This document shows positions 9,932-20,776 of a DNA stretch of 64,000 bases, one piece after another. The translations under genes were made by a program, and so were the position numbers. How positions within the stretch are numbered: the first letter of the stretch is position 1; each line of letters begins with the position of its first letter. The DNA is from Methanobacteriota archaeon (GTDB taxonomy: Archaea; Thermoplasmatota; Poseidoniia; Poseidoniales; Thalassarchaeaceae): the NCBI GenBank assembly GCA_014239955.1, contig JAAZXW010000021.1:33160-97159 (forward strand), given 5' to 3'. The notes under the pieces were generated by a model that saw nothing but the letters and a program-made list of their open reading frames with translations, did not search any database and was not told the origin of the DNA.

Positions 9932-11674
9932 ATGAGTGAAGAAAATGGAGTAATATACCGGATTTCCGGACCAGTTGTGACAGCGATAGGGATAGCACCT
10001 CGAATGTACGAGGTGGTAAGAGTCGGGAATGAAGGTTTGATGGGAGAAGTGATCGAACTGCATGGCGACCAATCAGTGATTCAGGTGTACGAAGAGACAT
10101 CTGGAATCAGGCCTGGGGAGCCAGTTTTGAGGACGGGTCAGACCCTTTCAGTACAACTAGGCCCTGGACTTCTGACACAGATCTACGATGGAATACAGAG
10201 ACCTCTGCCGAAGCTGGAGGAGACAATGGGTGTCTTCATCACCAGAGGTGTTGACGCGGATGGACTAGACCTCGAGAAGAAGTGGGATTTCAACCCGAAA
10301 GTTAAGGCTGGAGACGAAGTTTCCGCAGGACATGTCATTGGGATTGTCCAGGAAACCGAGACTATCGAACACAGAGTGATGATCCCCCCTGGAAAGAGTG
10401 GTGTTGTCAGGAGTGTTGAGTCGGGTTCATTCAATATCACCGAGACAGTGTGCAAGCTAGAGGACGGAACAGAGATAGCGATGATGCAGGAATGGCCAGT
10501 AAGACATCCAAGACCATTCATCCAGAAGTACGCTCCTGACGTCCCACTGATGACTGGGCAGAGGATTCTCGACTTCCTATTCCCACTAGCTAAGGGCGGA
10601 ACGGCTGGAATTCCTGGTCCTTTTGGTTCAGGAAAAACGGTGACACAGCAACAGCTTGCCAAGTGGTCAGATGCACAAATAGTGGTCTACATAGGATGTG
10701 GGGAAAGGGGTAACGAGATGACGGAAGTCCTCGATGAGTTCCCGCACCTAATTGATCCGAATACAAACAAGCCTCTGATGAATAGGACTGTGATGATTGC
10801 AAACACATCAAACATGCCAGTGGCTGCTAGAGAGGCGTCGGTGTATACAGGAGTAACGATTGCTGAGTACTTCCGTGACATGGGTTACAACGTAGCCCTG
10901 ATGGCTGACTCCACTAGCAGATGGGCAGAGGCCATGAGGGAGATTTCTTCCAGACTAGAGGAGATGCCCGGCGAGGAGGGGTATCCCGCATACCTTTCCA
11001 GCAGACTTGCAGAGTTCTACGAGAGAGCTGGCAGGGTTCAGACCCTAGCGGGTGATGATGGCTCCGTTTCAGTTATAGGGGCTGTTTCGCCCCCCGGCGG
11101 GGATATCTCAGAGCCAGTGAGTCAGGGGACATTGAGGATTGTGAAGGTTTTCTGGGGATTGGATGCTGGACTAGCAAGACAACGTCACTTCCCAGCTATC
11201 AACTGGTTGAGCTCTTACAGCCTATACCCGCAGGCCTTAGACCAGTGGTACAGGGACAACATAGCATCCGACTTCCCAGAAGTAAGGACAGAAATTAGCA
11301 CTCTGCTACAAGTTGAAGCAGAGTTGCAGGAGATTGTTCAGCTAGTCGGATCGGATGCATTGCCAATTGATCAACAGTTGACTCTTGAAGTTGCCAGAAT
11401 GATTCGGGAGTACTTCCTACAGCAGAACGCTTTCCATGATGTGGATACGTACAGCGATCTGAAGCTCCAATACGACATGGCGAGAGCTATTCTGAGCTTC
11501 CAAGAGGAAGCAAAGAAGGCTATCGCTGGTGGAGCTCAGCTCGAAGATGTAGTTAACGTTCCAGCGAGGACTGACCTGATGAGGGGTCGCTTCGAGAAGG
11601 GATACAGCGACAAAATAGGAGAATTGGTGTCAGAGATGAGTAAGCAGATTTCTGCTAGCATGGAGGCAAACTGA
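9932..11674 (+). CDS. atpA: A-type ATP synthase catalytic subunit A
   Basis: [62 protein letters not shown]; start ATG at 9932 inside ORF 9881..11674. No intein. Confidence 0.98.
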   Translation: MSEENGVIYRISGPVVTAIGIAPRMYEVVRVGNEGLMGEVIELHGDQSVIQVYEETSGIRPGEPVLRTGQTLSVQLGPGLLTQIYDGIQRPLPKLEETMGVFITRGVDADGLDLEKKWDFNPKVKAGDEVSAGHVIGIVQETETIEHRVMIPPGKSGVVRSVESGSFNITETVCKLEDGTEIAMMQEWPVRHPRPFIQKYAPDVPLMTGQRILDFLFPLAKGGTAGIPGPFGSGKTVTQQQLAKWSDAQIVVYIGCGERGNEMTEVLDEFPHLIDPNTNKPLMNRTVMIANTSNMPVAAREASVYTGVTIAEYFRDMGYNVALMADSTSRWAEAMREISSRLEEMPGEEGYPAYLSSRLAEFYERAGRVQTLAGDDGSVSVIGAVSPPGGDISEPVSQGTLRIVKVFWGLDAGLARQRHFPAINWLSSYSLYPQALDQWYRDNIASDFPEVRTEISTLLQVEAELQEIVQLVGSDALPIDQQLTLEVARMIREYFLQQNAFHDVDTYSDLKLQYDMARAILSFQEEAKKAIAGGAQLEDVVNVPARTDLMRGRFEKGYSDKIGELVSEMSKQISASMEAN

Positions 11675-11683
11675 GGTGATACA

Positions 11684-13072
11684 ATGAGTGGAAAGGAATA
11701 CAGAACGATTACAGACGTAAAGGGGCCACTAGTGTTCCTAAATAAGACTGAACCAGTGTCTTTTGGAGAGATAGTGCAGCTAAGGCTCAGCGATGGATCA
11801 ATGAAAAACGGACAAGTTCTGGACACATCTGATGATCAGGTCATTGTACAAGTCTTCGAAGGGACAGCGTCAGTTGACAGACAGACAGGGGTTAAGTTCC
11901 TGGGAGACGTGTTCAAGCTGCCTGTAAGCAAGGGGCTAATCGGGAGAATCCTTGATGGAGCGGGTAGACCGAGGGATGGTGGGCCAGAGATCGTTGCCGA
12001 TGATATGGCCGACATAATTGGGGCTGCAATAAACCCATACTCGCGACAGAGTCCTGAGTCTTTCATACAGACTGGGATTTCAGCAATTGATGCCTGCACA
12101 TCACTAGTCAGAGGTCAAAAACTACCAATCTTCAGTGCCAGCGGATTGCCGCACAACGACATCGCATTGCAGATTGCAAGGCAGGCCAAGCTAGTGGACA
12201 GCGATGATGACTTCGTGGTCGTCTTCTGTGCAATGGGGATCACAGCGGAAGAGTACAACTTCTTCGTTCACGACCTAGAGAGAACGGGGGCACTGGAGAA
12301 CGCGGCCCTCTTTGTCAACCTGGCAGATGACCCAGCCGTGGAGAGGCTGATTACCCCTAGACTGGCACTAACAGCTGCCGAGTACCTAGCCTTCGAGCAC
12401 GACTACCACGTTCTCGTAATCTACACGGACATGACGAACTATTGCGAGTCCCTGCGACAAATTGGAGCGGCTAGAGAAGAAGTTCCCGGTAGACGCGGAT
12501 ACCCAGGATACATGTACACGGATCTTGCAATGCTATACGAGAGAGCGGGGCTAGTCAAAGGCAAGAAGGGATCCATCACACAGTTCCCCATCCTAACCAT
12601 GCCCGGAGACGACATCACGCATCCAATCCCAGACCTATCAGGATACATCACTGAAGGACAGATCGTCATCTCGAGAGAGTTGCATCAGAAGGGAATTTAT
12701 CCGCCGATAAACGTCCTTCCTTCTCTAAGTCGTCTGATGAATGCCGGAATTGGACCCGGTAAGACCCGTGAGGACCACAAGTCAGTTTCTGATCAGCTTT
12801 ACGCAGCCTATGCACAAGGAAGAGAACTCAGAGGTCTGGTGGCAATTGTCGGCGAGGACGCATTGAATGAGAGAGATCTACAGTTACTCAAGTTCGCCGA
12901 TATATTCGAGGATCAATTCCTGAGGCAGGGTAGGGACGAGGACAGGCCCATCCAAGAAGGAACCCTTGACCTTGCTTGGAACCTATTGTCGAACATCGAT
13001 ACCAAGTTCCTAGTGAGACTAGACCAGAAATGGATTGACAAGTATCACCCTACGGACAAGAAGGAAGAGTGA
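11684..13072 (+). CDS. atpB: A-type ATP synthase subunit B
   Basis: [33 protein letters not shown]-type motif [28 protein letters not shown]. Confidence 0.98.
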   Translation: MSGKEYRTITDVKGPLVFLNKTEPVSFGEIVQLRLSDGSMKNGQVLDTSDDQVIVQVFEGTASVDRQTGVKFLGDVFKLPVSKGLIGRILDGAGRPRDGGPEIVADDMADIIGAAINPYSRQSPESFIQTGISAIDACTSLVRGQKLPIFSASGLPHNDIALQIARQAKLVDSDDDFVVVFCAMGITAEEYNFFVHDLERTGALENAALFVNLADDPAVERLITPRLALTAAEYLAFEHDYHVLVIYTDMTNYCESLRQIGAAREEVPGRRGYPGYMYTDLAMLYERAGLVKGKKGSITQFPILTMPGDDITHPIPDLSGYITEGQIVISRELHQKGIYPPINVLPSLSRLMNAGIGPGKTREDHKSVSDQLYAAYAQGRELRGLVAIVGEDALNERDLQLLKFADIFEDQFLRQGRDEDRPIQEGTLDLAWNLLSNIDTKFLVRLDQKWIDKYHPTDKKEE

Positions 13073-13092
13073 GATAACAAGGAGAATGCCAC

Positions 13093-13710
13093 ATGGCCCT
13101 AGACATCAAACCGACCAGATCTGAGTTGATCAACCTCAAGAGGAGAATCAAGCAGACCTCAAGTGGATACAATCTCCTGAAGATGAAGAGGGATGGGCTA
13201 TTCCACGAGTTCCGGATCCTACTTTCTGAGATGATTTCTGCTAGGGAGGAATTGGTTGTTACCTTCAGGGATGCAGTTCAGGCAATCAACCTGGCATCCT
13301 CGATAGAGGGTGGTTTATCCGTCAAGAGCGCGGCAATAGCCTCATCCAAGCATCCTGAGGTAGAGGTTTCAAGGCGCAACATAATGGGAGTGGTGGTACC
13401 GAAGGTCGAGGGGCAGAACCTGAAGCTCTCAGCAGAGGATAGAGGCCTTGGGATGGTGGGGGGCTCGCCCTATATCGACGAGGCAGCCGACTCATACTCC
13501 CTCTTGGTGGAGAAAGTCGTCAAGGCGGCCGAGATGGAAGCGACTCTGAAGAGGCTATTGGAAGAGATAGAGGCTACAAAGAGGAGAGTCAATGCGCTTG
13601 AATTCAAGGTCATACCAGAGATGAAAGAGGCTCAGACCTTCATCCAGCTAAGACTTGAGGAGATGGAAAGGGAGGAGACCTTCCGTCTGAAGCGCTTCAA
13701 GAACAAGTGA
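13093..13710 (+). CDS. atpD: A-type ATP synthase subunit D
   Basis: KPTRSELINLKRRIKQTSSGYNLLKMKRDGL; ATKRRVNALEFKVIPEMK. Confidence 0.96.
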   Translation: MALDIKPTRSELINLKRRIKQTSSGYNLLKMKRDGLFHEFRILLSEMISAREELVVTFRDAVQAINLASSIEGGLSVKSAAIASSKHPEVEVSRRNIMGVVVPKVEGQNLKLSAEDRGLGMVGGSPYIDEAADSYSLLVEKVVKAAEMEATLKRLLEEIEATKRRVNALEFKVIPEMKEAQTFIQLRLEEMEREETFRLKRFKNK

Positions 13711-13761
13711 TTTGGACAAGAGTAGGGGTCAAAACTGACATCCCTCGAGGAGGGGCAGGAA

Positions 13762-16164
13762 GTGAGCAGCATGCCCGAAGAAATCTTGCTCGATACTGAG
13801 ACTTGGGGCACGCGTGAGCTTCTAGAGGTGATTGCCTCAAGATTCTTCGATCTTGGAAGTGAAGGTGCTTATCCTAATTCCTGGGAAGTTCAGGGAATAG
13901 ACGAACGAGAAGTGGGGGGACAACTGCTCCAACTCAATATGCACTTGGGCCCAATGGGATTAATCGGTTCACTAGAGGACAGCAACCCCCCGGTAATGAC
14001 GATTTCAAGAGTGCCTTCGGGAAGCTCGGTAATGGAAAACTATCAGCAAATCGTGCTATGGGCTGTGATGGTGGCATTCATGACTCTAGTGGGATCGCAT
14101 TGGGTTTCTGAATACGAGTATGGGGGGGGATCTGGGATAAGCGAAATCTCCCAGTCATTCCTCTTCTTCACAATTCCAGTGATGCTTTCATTCATCCTAG
14201 CTAGCTATTGCAGGATATTAGTGGCAAGAAAGAATGGAATTGAGATTGGACACATTACCCCGATTGTCTTCCCGATCCCTACTTGGTGGCCGTTCGGAAT
14301 TGTTGGAGCTCTGGGGCAGAGGAAACCGGAGCTTGTCCCAATGCCGAATAGAAGGGTCCTGGGCTCTATCGAAGTTGCGGTCCCAATCGTTCTTTTCTTG
14401 GCTGGTAGCATTCTGACCGTTTTGGGGCTCATGATGACGTCAAGTAGCCCTCCAGAACTCACTGCAGCCCCTACAGTCTTCGACACGAACCTACTCACGG
14501 GTTATCTGGTCGAGACTTGGATGGGAAGTGAATTGGCAATTAGGCTACAATGGTTGCATCCGATTGGAATTGCTGGGGTTGGCCTTTCCATCGTTGGTTG
14601 GGGGTTGATGCTCCCGATCCCGGGACTACCTGGAGATAGGTTGCTGTACGCAATTATCGGACCATCCGAGATGAGGAGCGGGCGTACACAGACCTCGATT
14701 TTCCTTTTGGTTCTCTTTGTCATGGTAATGGTATTCGCAACCGCTAAGTGGACCCCTTGGATTTTCCTAGCATTTGTAGCTGCATGGCAGAGATTCAATC
14801 CCGACAGTCTGCCTCAACCAATAATCCTGGACGAACACATCGGACTGGAAGAGAGATACAGAAGTCGTTTCGTAGCAATTGCAGCAATCGTTCTGCTGGC
14901 AGGATTGCCCGGAACCGTCCCTTCGTACGAAATGGAAGACTACATTGCTGGAATCCATACCGATGAGTGGCCAGATGAGTTGTATTTCGAAGCAGGGGTC
15001 GGAGAGGAGGTTCTCCTAATTCTGGAACCTTGGGGTGTGATGCCAGTATCGGGCTGGATACAGTTCAGAGTCGAAGGTTCGGAACCAGATGGTTGGGGGC
15101 TGGACTACTCGTGTTCGGAGTTTTCTGAAGTATGCAGATTCGATGGATTGACGCAGAATGAGATCATTGAACTCCCAATAGTAATCACACCTCCCGAAGA
15201 AGATTTTACCCCTCACTTACTCAAGATAATTATTGAGATATCTGGCTTCGAGACGGAGCATCTGATAAAACTCTCAAGCCACGGTGATGAGGGTTTTGTT
15301 GATTCTTTTTGGGACCTAAGAGAAGACTCCGAGAATCCCATTATTTGTTCTGAGATGCATACTGGAGAAGGTGGTGTGATTTCCATTGGAGGTTCTTACT
15401 GGGAACTATTGAATGGTAGTAATCTGAGTTCTGGTGTGCAGGAAGTGTGCCTCAGGGGTCATGAGGGGGCAATTCAGAACTCTGATTTATTCGACGACCA
15501 AGGTAGGGCCTTTGGCCCTGGGGTTTACTTGGTCAGGGAAAATTCGACAAGTGGCCCTTGGGCAATTCCAATTGATGGTACAGAGCCATTAATCCATGTT
15601 GAGGGTGGGCTATGGGTAGTTCCGAGTGAATTTGTAACAGTAGGGGACGTTCTCTACCACTCAGACTCGGGCTCTCCATTCTGCCCTTCTAGCGATGTTG
15701 CAGCGCAAATTAATACGAGTTCGAACTGGTCCGTAGAGATGGGTAACTACACTGCTATGAGGATCACGGGAAATCTTAGTGGTGAAGGGGAGATTGGTAT
15801 TGGGGCGGAGGGGTGGCTTGCATTATGTCACAATGACGGAGCCATGGAGGCATTCAGCATTAGAGAGTCGGTAGATGTCTATGTCCATCCCAATGGATTG
15901 TATCGTGGACTTGATGTAGAGGAAATCATGGTCTTCAACAGGGCATCTGGAAGGATGGATCTTTCTGTAGAGTGGCATGGCGACTCTCCACAAAGCGGAA
16001 TTTGGGAAGTCGGCATCAGCGACTGGGTTGAATCGGGCGAAAGCACTTTGATTACAGTGAATGAGGTGGGTCTTTCAAGTCTCGAGAGAGCGGTGTGGGT
16101 CACGGCTGATGAGACGGGAATTACGGTTCATCTTTCAGCGAGATGCCCCTCGGAGGGGTGCTGA
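13762..16164 (+). CDS. Multi-TM protein with degenerate site-2-protease (M50, EGY-like) core and large extracytoplasmic domain
   Basis: SYCRILVARKNGIEIGHITPIVFPIPTWWPFGIVGALGQRKPELVPMPNRRVLGSIEVAVP matches the layout of HExGHyxaArrhGv...PffiP...GtlGAfi...pPNRralfDigaaGP; LPIPGLPGDRLLYAIIG occupies the NxxPxxxLDGG position. Confidence 0.6.
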   Translation: MSSMPEEILLDTETWGTRELLEVIASRFFDLGSEGAYPNSWEVQGIDEREVGGQLLQLNMHLGPMGLIGSLEDSNPPVMTISRVPSGSSVMENYQQIVLWAVMVAFMTLVGSHWVSEYEYGGGSGISEISQSFLFFTIPVMLSFILASYCRILVARKNGIEIGHITPIVFPIPTWWPFGIVGALGQRKPELVPMPNRRVLGSIEVAVPIVLFLAGSILTVLGLMMTSSSPPELTAAPTVFDTNLLTGYLVETWMGSELAIRLQWLHPIGIAGVGLSIVGWGLMLPIPGLPGDRLLYAIIGPSEMRSGRTQTSIFLLVLFVMVMVFATAKWTPWIFLAFVAAWQRFNPDSLPQPIILDEHIGLEERYRSRFVAIAAIVLLAGLPGTVPSYEMEDYIAGIHTDEWPDELYFEAGVGEEVLLILEPWGVMPVSGWIQFRVEGSEPDGWGLDYSCSEFSEVCRFDGLTQNEIIELPIVITPPEEDFTPHLLKIIIEISGFETEHLIKLSSHGDEGFVDSFWDLREDSENPIICSEMHTGEGGVISIGGSYWELLNGSNLSSGVQEVCLRGHEGAIQNSDLFDDQGRAFGPGVYLVRENSTSGPWAIPIDGTEPLIHVEGGLWVVPSEFVTVGDVLYHSDSGSPFCPSSDVAAQINTSSNWSVEMGNYTAMRITGNLSGEGEIGIGAEGWLALCHNDGAMEAFSIRESVDVYVHPNGLYRGLDVEEIMVFNRASGRMDLSVEWHGDSPQSGIWEVGISDWVESGESTLITVNEVGLSSLERAVWVTADETGITVHLSARCPSEGC

Positions 16165-17115
16165 GTGAAAGTCGCTATCCTGGGAACTGGTGCTCTGGGT
16201 GGCGTCATTGCTGGTTGCTTAGCGGATACTCGTGCCGAGTTGGTATGCGTATCCCGAGGAAGATCAGCTGAACTTATCGAATCCGGACTAGCGATTTTCA
16301 CACCAGAAGGACCTATGGAGATGATACCCGGGGAGCGATATTTCCTAATTGATAGTGAGAAGGGGCCACTGGAGGAGATTGTGTGCGGTTCTTGTGATGT
16401 GGCTATTGTCGCCGGAAAGGCAAATTCAACATCTTCACTTTCTTCCATAGCAGAAGACATACTGTCGGAAAATGGAGTTGCAGTAAGCATCCAAAACGGT
16501 CTTGGACATGCAGAAATTATTGCTAGCAGAGTTGGTTGGGACAGTGTGATTGGAGGGTCCACCACTCACTCGGCTTGGAGAGATGGGGAAGGTAGCGTGC
16601 ATTGGACTGGAAGAGGTTCTATTTTCCTAGGCACTATGGATGGATCCGAGCCGGATCCGACTACATCAGAGTTTGTTTCTCTTCTGGAAGAGGCTGGTTT
16701 GAATCCCAAATGGTCATCCGACATCGAGAAAGAAATCTGGAGGAAACTGATGATCAACGTCGCGATTAACCCAATATGTGCGATTGCAGGTGTTAGGAAC
16801 GGGGCTCTGTCCCAAATCCCTGAGCTATGGGCACAATCTCTCGAGGCGATGAGGGAAGCAGGGTCTGTTGCACGAGCATCTGGGATTGACTTGGGGGTGA
16901 TGGACAACGAGGAATACCTGAGGAAAGTCGTTACTGCTACTTCTGAGAATAGAGTCTCGATGCTGCAAGATCTGATGGCAGGAAGGAAAACAGAGATCGA
17001 TTTTCTTTGTGGGGCAGTAGTTTCAAAGGGCGAGAAACTTGGAATCCCAACCCCTAGGAACGAGGTTCTTCTTGCACTGGTGAGGGGTATTGAGATGTCC
17101 CAGCACCATGAATAA
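16165..17115 (+). CDS. panE: 2-dehydropantoate 2-reductase
   Basis: VAILGTGALGGVIAGCLA; SIQNGLGH; EIWRKLMINVAINPICAIAGVRNG; GRKTEIDFLCG. Confidence 0.88.
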   Translation: MKVAILGTGALGGVIAGCLADTRAELVCVSRGRSAELIESGLAIFTPEGPMEMIPGERYFLIDSEKGPLEEIVCGSCDVAIVAGKANSTSSLSSIAEDILSENGVAVSIQNGLGHAEIIASRVGWDSVIGGSTTHSAWRDGEGSVHWTGRGSIFLGTMDGSEPDPTTSEFVSLLEEAGLNPKWSSDIEKEIWRKLMINVAINPICAIAGVRNGALSQIPELWAQSLEAMREAGSVARASGIDLGVMDNEEYLRKVVTATSENRVSMLQDLMAGRKTEIDFLCGAVVSKGEKLGIPTPRNEVLLALVRGIEMSQHHE

Positions 17116-17121
17116 GAGGCA

Positions 17122-18015
17122 TCAGCGTTGGCAGGATGAGCAATAGAAGGTCGACCTGTTAGACTGAACAATTCTCTTGATGGTTCCGAGGCAATCTTCC
17201 TTTATGCACCCCAGGCCCTCTCTCCCATAGACTTGGAAGTTATGGACGAAATATCCCATCGCTTCTTCGCCATCTACGCCTCTGAAGTCTTGCAGAGTCG
17301 AGCCACCCGCATCGATAGCCTCGGTAATCACATCATGGGTAGCTGCCGTTATCCTTTCCACTCTGCGTGAGACTCCGGATTGACCGGCTACGCTGCTCGC
17401 CTTTCTCCTAGGGGAGACCCCTGCTCTGTGCAGAATCTCACAAACGTAGATATTCCCGAGCCCGGCAACAACTCGCTGGTCCAGAAGGGCCGACTTGATT
17501 GGTGTACTCTTCCCCCTGAGTCCATCGCCTAGTTCCCCTGGAACAAGATGATTTGGAGTTGGTTCGGGACCAAGGTTGGAGAGCATTTTGTGGCTGTCTT
17601 GTTTTGATGTAGGGAAGCAGTCCATGAAGCCAAATCTTCGATGATCGGAGTAGACCGCCTTGCTTCCGTTATCTAGGTGGACGACCACCCAATCATGAGG
17701 GCCGTCCCCGCTACCGATCGGAGCTCCATTAGAGAATCTCCCGGGTTTGCTCTCTATTCCTTCTCCGATTAGTGTCCATCTACCAGACATGCCCAAGTGG
17801 CAGAGCCACGTTAGGTCACCTTCTAGACGAATTAGCAGATACTTTGCTCGACGATCCACTGACTGGCTCAAGCGACCTCGAAGTGATGAAGAGAAATCTC
17901 TCGGGAAAGGAAACCTCAGGTCACTACGTCTGAGGTCGACAGCTGAAATCTTTTGTCCTAGAAGATGTCTTTCCAAACCAAGTCGGACAGTCTCGACTTC
18001 AGGTAACTCTGGCAC
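17122..18015 (-). CDS. mutM: Formamidopyrimidine-DNA glycosylase
   Basis: MPELPEVETVRLGLERHL N-terminus, HLGMSGRW, QRVVAGLGNIYVCEILHRAGVSP, C-terminal CIKEDCLG...CSSCQR zinc finger. Confidence 0.95.
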   Translation of the reverse strand: MPELPEVETVRLGLERHLLGQKISAVDLRRSDLRFPFPRDFSSSLRGRLSQSVDRRAKYLLIRLEGDLTWLCHLGMSGRWTLIGEGIESKPGRFSNGAPIGSGDGPHDWVVVHLDNGSKAVYSDHRRFGFMDCFPTSKQDSHKMLSNLGPEPTPNHLVPGELGDGLRGKSTPIKSALLDQRVVAGLGNIYVCEILHRAGVSPRRKASSVAGQSGVSRRVERITAATHDVITEAIDAGGSTLQDFRGVDGEEAMGYFVHNFQVYGREGLGCIKEDCLGTIKRIVQSNRSTFYCSSCQR

Positions 18016-18095
18016 GCATATTGGTCATAGAGGTGGGCCATTACCTTTCGGAATATATTCGACAACGTTATCCCCCAATACCTGTCCGTATTTTC

Positions 18096-18500
18096 ATGGA
18101 AGAGGGTGATGTCCCAGATTGGGTTTCTTCAGAAGGGTCAACGGAGAATCCCCCTGAGACCGTGATTCTTGAAGGGAGTCCGGCTGTTTCGAACCAAGCC
18201 CCTGAGCAAATCTACGTCCAGGGGCATGGTGGTCCCGGGATGATCCCCCCTCAGACTAATGCAGTTCTGGCCCTAGTCTTTGGTATTCTGGGCTTAGTGA
18301 TGTGCTCGGTATGCACTGCAGTGCCAGGCCTAATCCTAGCAAATGGGGCTCTCGCAACAACGAATCAATACCCCGGACATCCCGACCAAGGAATGGCAAA
18401 GGCTGCAAAGATTATCTCTTGGATAGGCATTGGCCTATTCATACTGGTTGTGTTGTTCTATGGGGTGCTGTTTGCAGCCGTAATCGCATCAGAAGCCTGA
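18096..18500 (+). CDS. DUF4190-like membrane protein
   Basis: NAVLALVFGILGLVMCSVCTAVPGLILANGAL...GMAKAAKIISWIGIGLFIL; preferred ATG at 18096. Confidence 0.65.
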   Translation: MEEGDVPDWVSSEGSTENPPETVILEGSPAVSNQAPEQIYVQGHGGPGMIPPQTNAVLALVFGILGLVMCSVCTAVPGLILANGALATTNQYPGHPDQGMAKAAKIISWIGIGLFILVVLFYGVLFAAVIASEA

Positions 18501-19192
18501 GCGCAAGAGAATACCACATGTTGCTCTTCCAATCCAGTCAAGTCGATTCTCTCTAACAGAACTAGATCAGACTCTCTTAGTATCCGCTCCGCCTTCTGGA
18601 ACCTTAAGTTGTCATTGCCCTCGGATGACCTCTCGCTTGCTGCCTTCAAGCTAAGAATGCCGATCCCCCCAGGAGTGAGAAAGGTAGTTGCCATTCTTAC
18701 GAAAGTCTGGGCCTGGTCTGCTATGCTGAGATCCTGATGAATCCAATTTGCCTTCCCTCTGATGAATGCGGCGACCTGTGCGGGCTTCCTTGCATCGCCT
18801 AATACTGGAACCAGCCCCGCTCTCCTATCAGAGAGAGTTACGAGATCCCGGACCATACGAGGAGATATCTCCACTGCTACCACCTGTCCACCATGATGGT
18901 TATCGGCACCACAAACAAAATCGTGTATGTGACTGACAGTCCCACCGCTGGAAGCACCGAGATACAGGCATGTTGATCCCGGATCTGGTAGAAGAGAAGA
19001 TGGTTCGGAACTGGTTCTGAGTAATGCAGCGGCTACCTTAGACTTGGTAGGATCCCATCGCCTCCACTCAATTCTACCATCTCTTTTCCTCCTTTCACCC
19101 CTTACTGAAATTCCTTTCACGGCATTCCTAGTCCAAAGGGTTCGTCCTTCCCTTCGGACTCCCCAAACAATAGATTTTGCCTTGTTAGCCAT
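18458..19192 (-). CDS. flpA: Fibrillarin-like rRNA/tRNA 2'-O-methyltransferase
   Basis: CLYLGASSGGTVSHIHDFVC, VVAVEISPRMVRDLV, VPVLGDARKP, WIHQDLSIADQAQ; adjacent to Nop5. Confidence 0.93.
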   Translation of the reverse strand: MANKAKSIVWGVRREGRTLWTRNAVKGISVRGERRKRDGRIEWRRWDPTKSKVAAALLRTSSEPSSLLPDPGSTCLYLGASSGGTVSHIHDFVCGADNHHGGQVVAVEISPRMVRDLVTLSDRRAGLVPVLGDARKPAQVAAFIRGKANWIHQDLSIADQAQTFVRMATTFLTPGGIGILSLKAASERSSEGNDNLRFQKAERILRESDLVLLERIDLTGLEEQHVVFSCAQASDAITAANSTP

Positions 19193-19195
19193 TCC

Positions 19196-20197
19196 TCATC
19201 TCCTCTTAGGGGGTTTAGGGAACTTTGTCTTTATTGCCTCAATCTCACCATTTATCTCATCTATCTGAGATTTCCCCCAAGCCTCTCCATCGAAGTGGTC
19301 GACTCTCACCGCAATGCTTGCCTTTCCCGCTAGATATCGTGCAATCTTTCCCCGGACCCACCTGGGAGATCGGCTCACTTGTGGCATGGAGAATAGTACA
19401 GACCCGTGTTTTGGAGGGGGTGCTCCCCTTCTGTGTGCAGACATGGCAGCATGAGCACCGAGAACCTGGAGTGAGCCAGAAGGCATTCGGGCTAGCCTCT
19501 CCCTCCCTCCGGCTAGGGCGATCAGCTTGGCAGCAGATATTGGTCCCAGAAGGGCGCTTAGGGATGGGACGTGAATGGTTGCTATTTCCCTAATTGAGAC
19601 CTCCAATTGTTCGAGTATGTCAGAAGAAGAGGACACGGCTAAAGCATGTGAAACCATAGATGACCATTCGGAATCTGAAGGGAGGTGCTTTGGCGGGTTT
19701 ACTCCGAGTTTCTCTGATGCTTCGGCGATGGATTGTGAAGAGGAGATAGCAGAGGGAATCTCGTCCCTCTGAGAATCAAGGTCAGCCTCGGTGATGAATA
19801 ATCCGGCCCACTCAATACAACGTGATTCTGAAGTCGTCCAAGAGGATCTTGCTTCCAGAGTTGCTGAGACTAGCATGTCAAGCCTCCTATCCATGTCTCC
19901 AGAAGATTCGGCGACTCCCATCTTCGCTAATGTCAGTGTGGCTCTCCGGAAGAGTTCATCCGGTTCTTCCGCCTTCGGCCAATTTGGATCTGATAGAGAA
20001 CCAAGGGGATCTATTGCGGCATCTGGGAATCTCCCGGCAAGTGTGATAACCTCTGGAAGTTTTCGACCTTGTTGGATCTTCAATAGTCGTTTAGCCACGC
20101 CAGATGGGGACATTGGGCCGTCCCATACTATCTCATCGACAATGTTTCCCTGATCATCGACTACACGTGACAGACGCCAATCGAAGTGAATTTCCAT
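19196..20197 (-). CDS. Nop5/Nop56-like C/D RNP core protein
   Basis: Nop domain LLGPISAAKLIALAGGRERLARMPSGSLQVLGA...PPKHGSVLFSMPQVSRSPRWVRGKIARYLAGKASIAVRVDHF. Confidence 0.93.
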   Translation of the reverse strand: MEIHFDWRLSRVVDDQGNIVDEIVWDGPMSPSGVAKRLLKIQQGRKLPEVITLAGRFPDAAIDPLGSLSDPNWPKAEEPDELFRRATLTLAKMGVAESSGDMDRRLDMLVSATLEARSSWTTSESRCIEWAGLFITEADLDSQRDEIPSAISSSQSIAEASEKLGVNPPKHLPSDSEWSSMVSHALAVSSSSDILEQLEVSIREIATIHVPSLSALLGPISAAKLIALAGGRERLARMPSGSLQVLGAHAAMSAHRRGAPPPKHGSVLFSMPQVSRSPRWVRGKIARYLAGKASIAVRVDHFDGEAWGKSQIDEINGEIEAIKTKFPKPPKRR

Positions 20198-20320
20198 AGC
20201 CCTCCCAAACAGCACGATGGCTTGAACGGTGCGGATTATGTATGAAAGAATAGACGAATAGTTGAATAGTCGGCAGGCTCAGCGATGTTCGGTTCTCGTT
20301 AATTCGGTAAGGTGAGAGAG

Positions 20321-20707
20321 ATGTTTTGTCCCGAATGTGGTTCGCTTTCATATCCTGATAATAGAGGCTGGATAAAGTGCCCAGATTACAAATGTGGCTA
20401 TGAAGGACCCCTCTCAGGCGAAGATGGAAAGGGTTCGGAATTTACCGACCCCATGACAGGAAAGACAATCGATCTATCCAAGACCATGGCCACCACCGAT
20501 TCAAAGTCTCTGAAGCATCTGACTGAAGTCGTCGAAGAGGATGGACCGCAGGGAACTCTTAGAGAGGGCGACTACATCTGCCCTAAGTGCAATGAGAGGA
20601 ATGCCTACGTCCACTTGCAGCAAACCAGATCCTCTGACGAACCGGAGACCAAGTTCTGCACTTGCGCAAATCTTGAGTGCAAGCATAGGTGGAGGGAGTA
20701 CCAGTAG
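20321..20707 (+). CDS. Transcription factor S / RNA polymerase subunit M-like
   Basis: MFCPECGSLSYPDNRGWIKCPDYKCG; C-terminal zinc ribbon CPKCNERNAYVHLQQTRSSDEPETKFCTCANLECKHRWREY. Confidence 0.94.
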   Translation: MFCPECGSLSYPDNRGWIKCPDYKCGYEGPLSGEDGKGSEFTDPMTGKTIDLSKTMATTDSKSLKHLTEVVEEDGPQGTLREGDYICPKCNERNAYVHLQQTRSSDEPETKFCTCANLECKHRWREYQ

Positions 20708-20776
20708 ATTATGCTGGCTTGGTGCCAATAAGCATCAAGAACCCCCTATGCAGTAGATGAGAATCGTGGTGAGCAC

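Noticed and set aside
10183-10662. 159-aa minus-strand ORF opposite atpA
   Set aside because: Shadow of the highly conserved catalytic subunit.
9932-11674. Possible intein in AtpA
   Set aside because: Walker A region is contiguous and total length (~580 aa) is normal.
16566-17171. 201-aa minus-strand ORF opposite panE
   Set aside because: Antisense shadow ORF with a Ser/Pro-rich composition.
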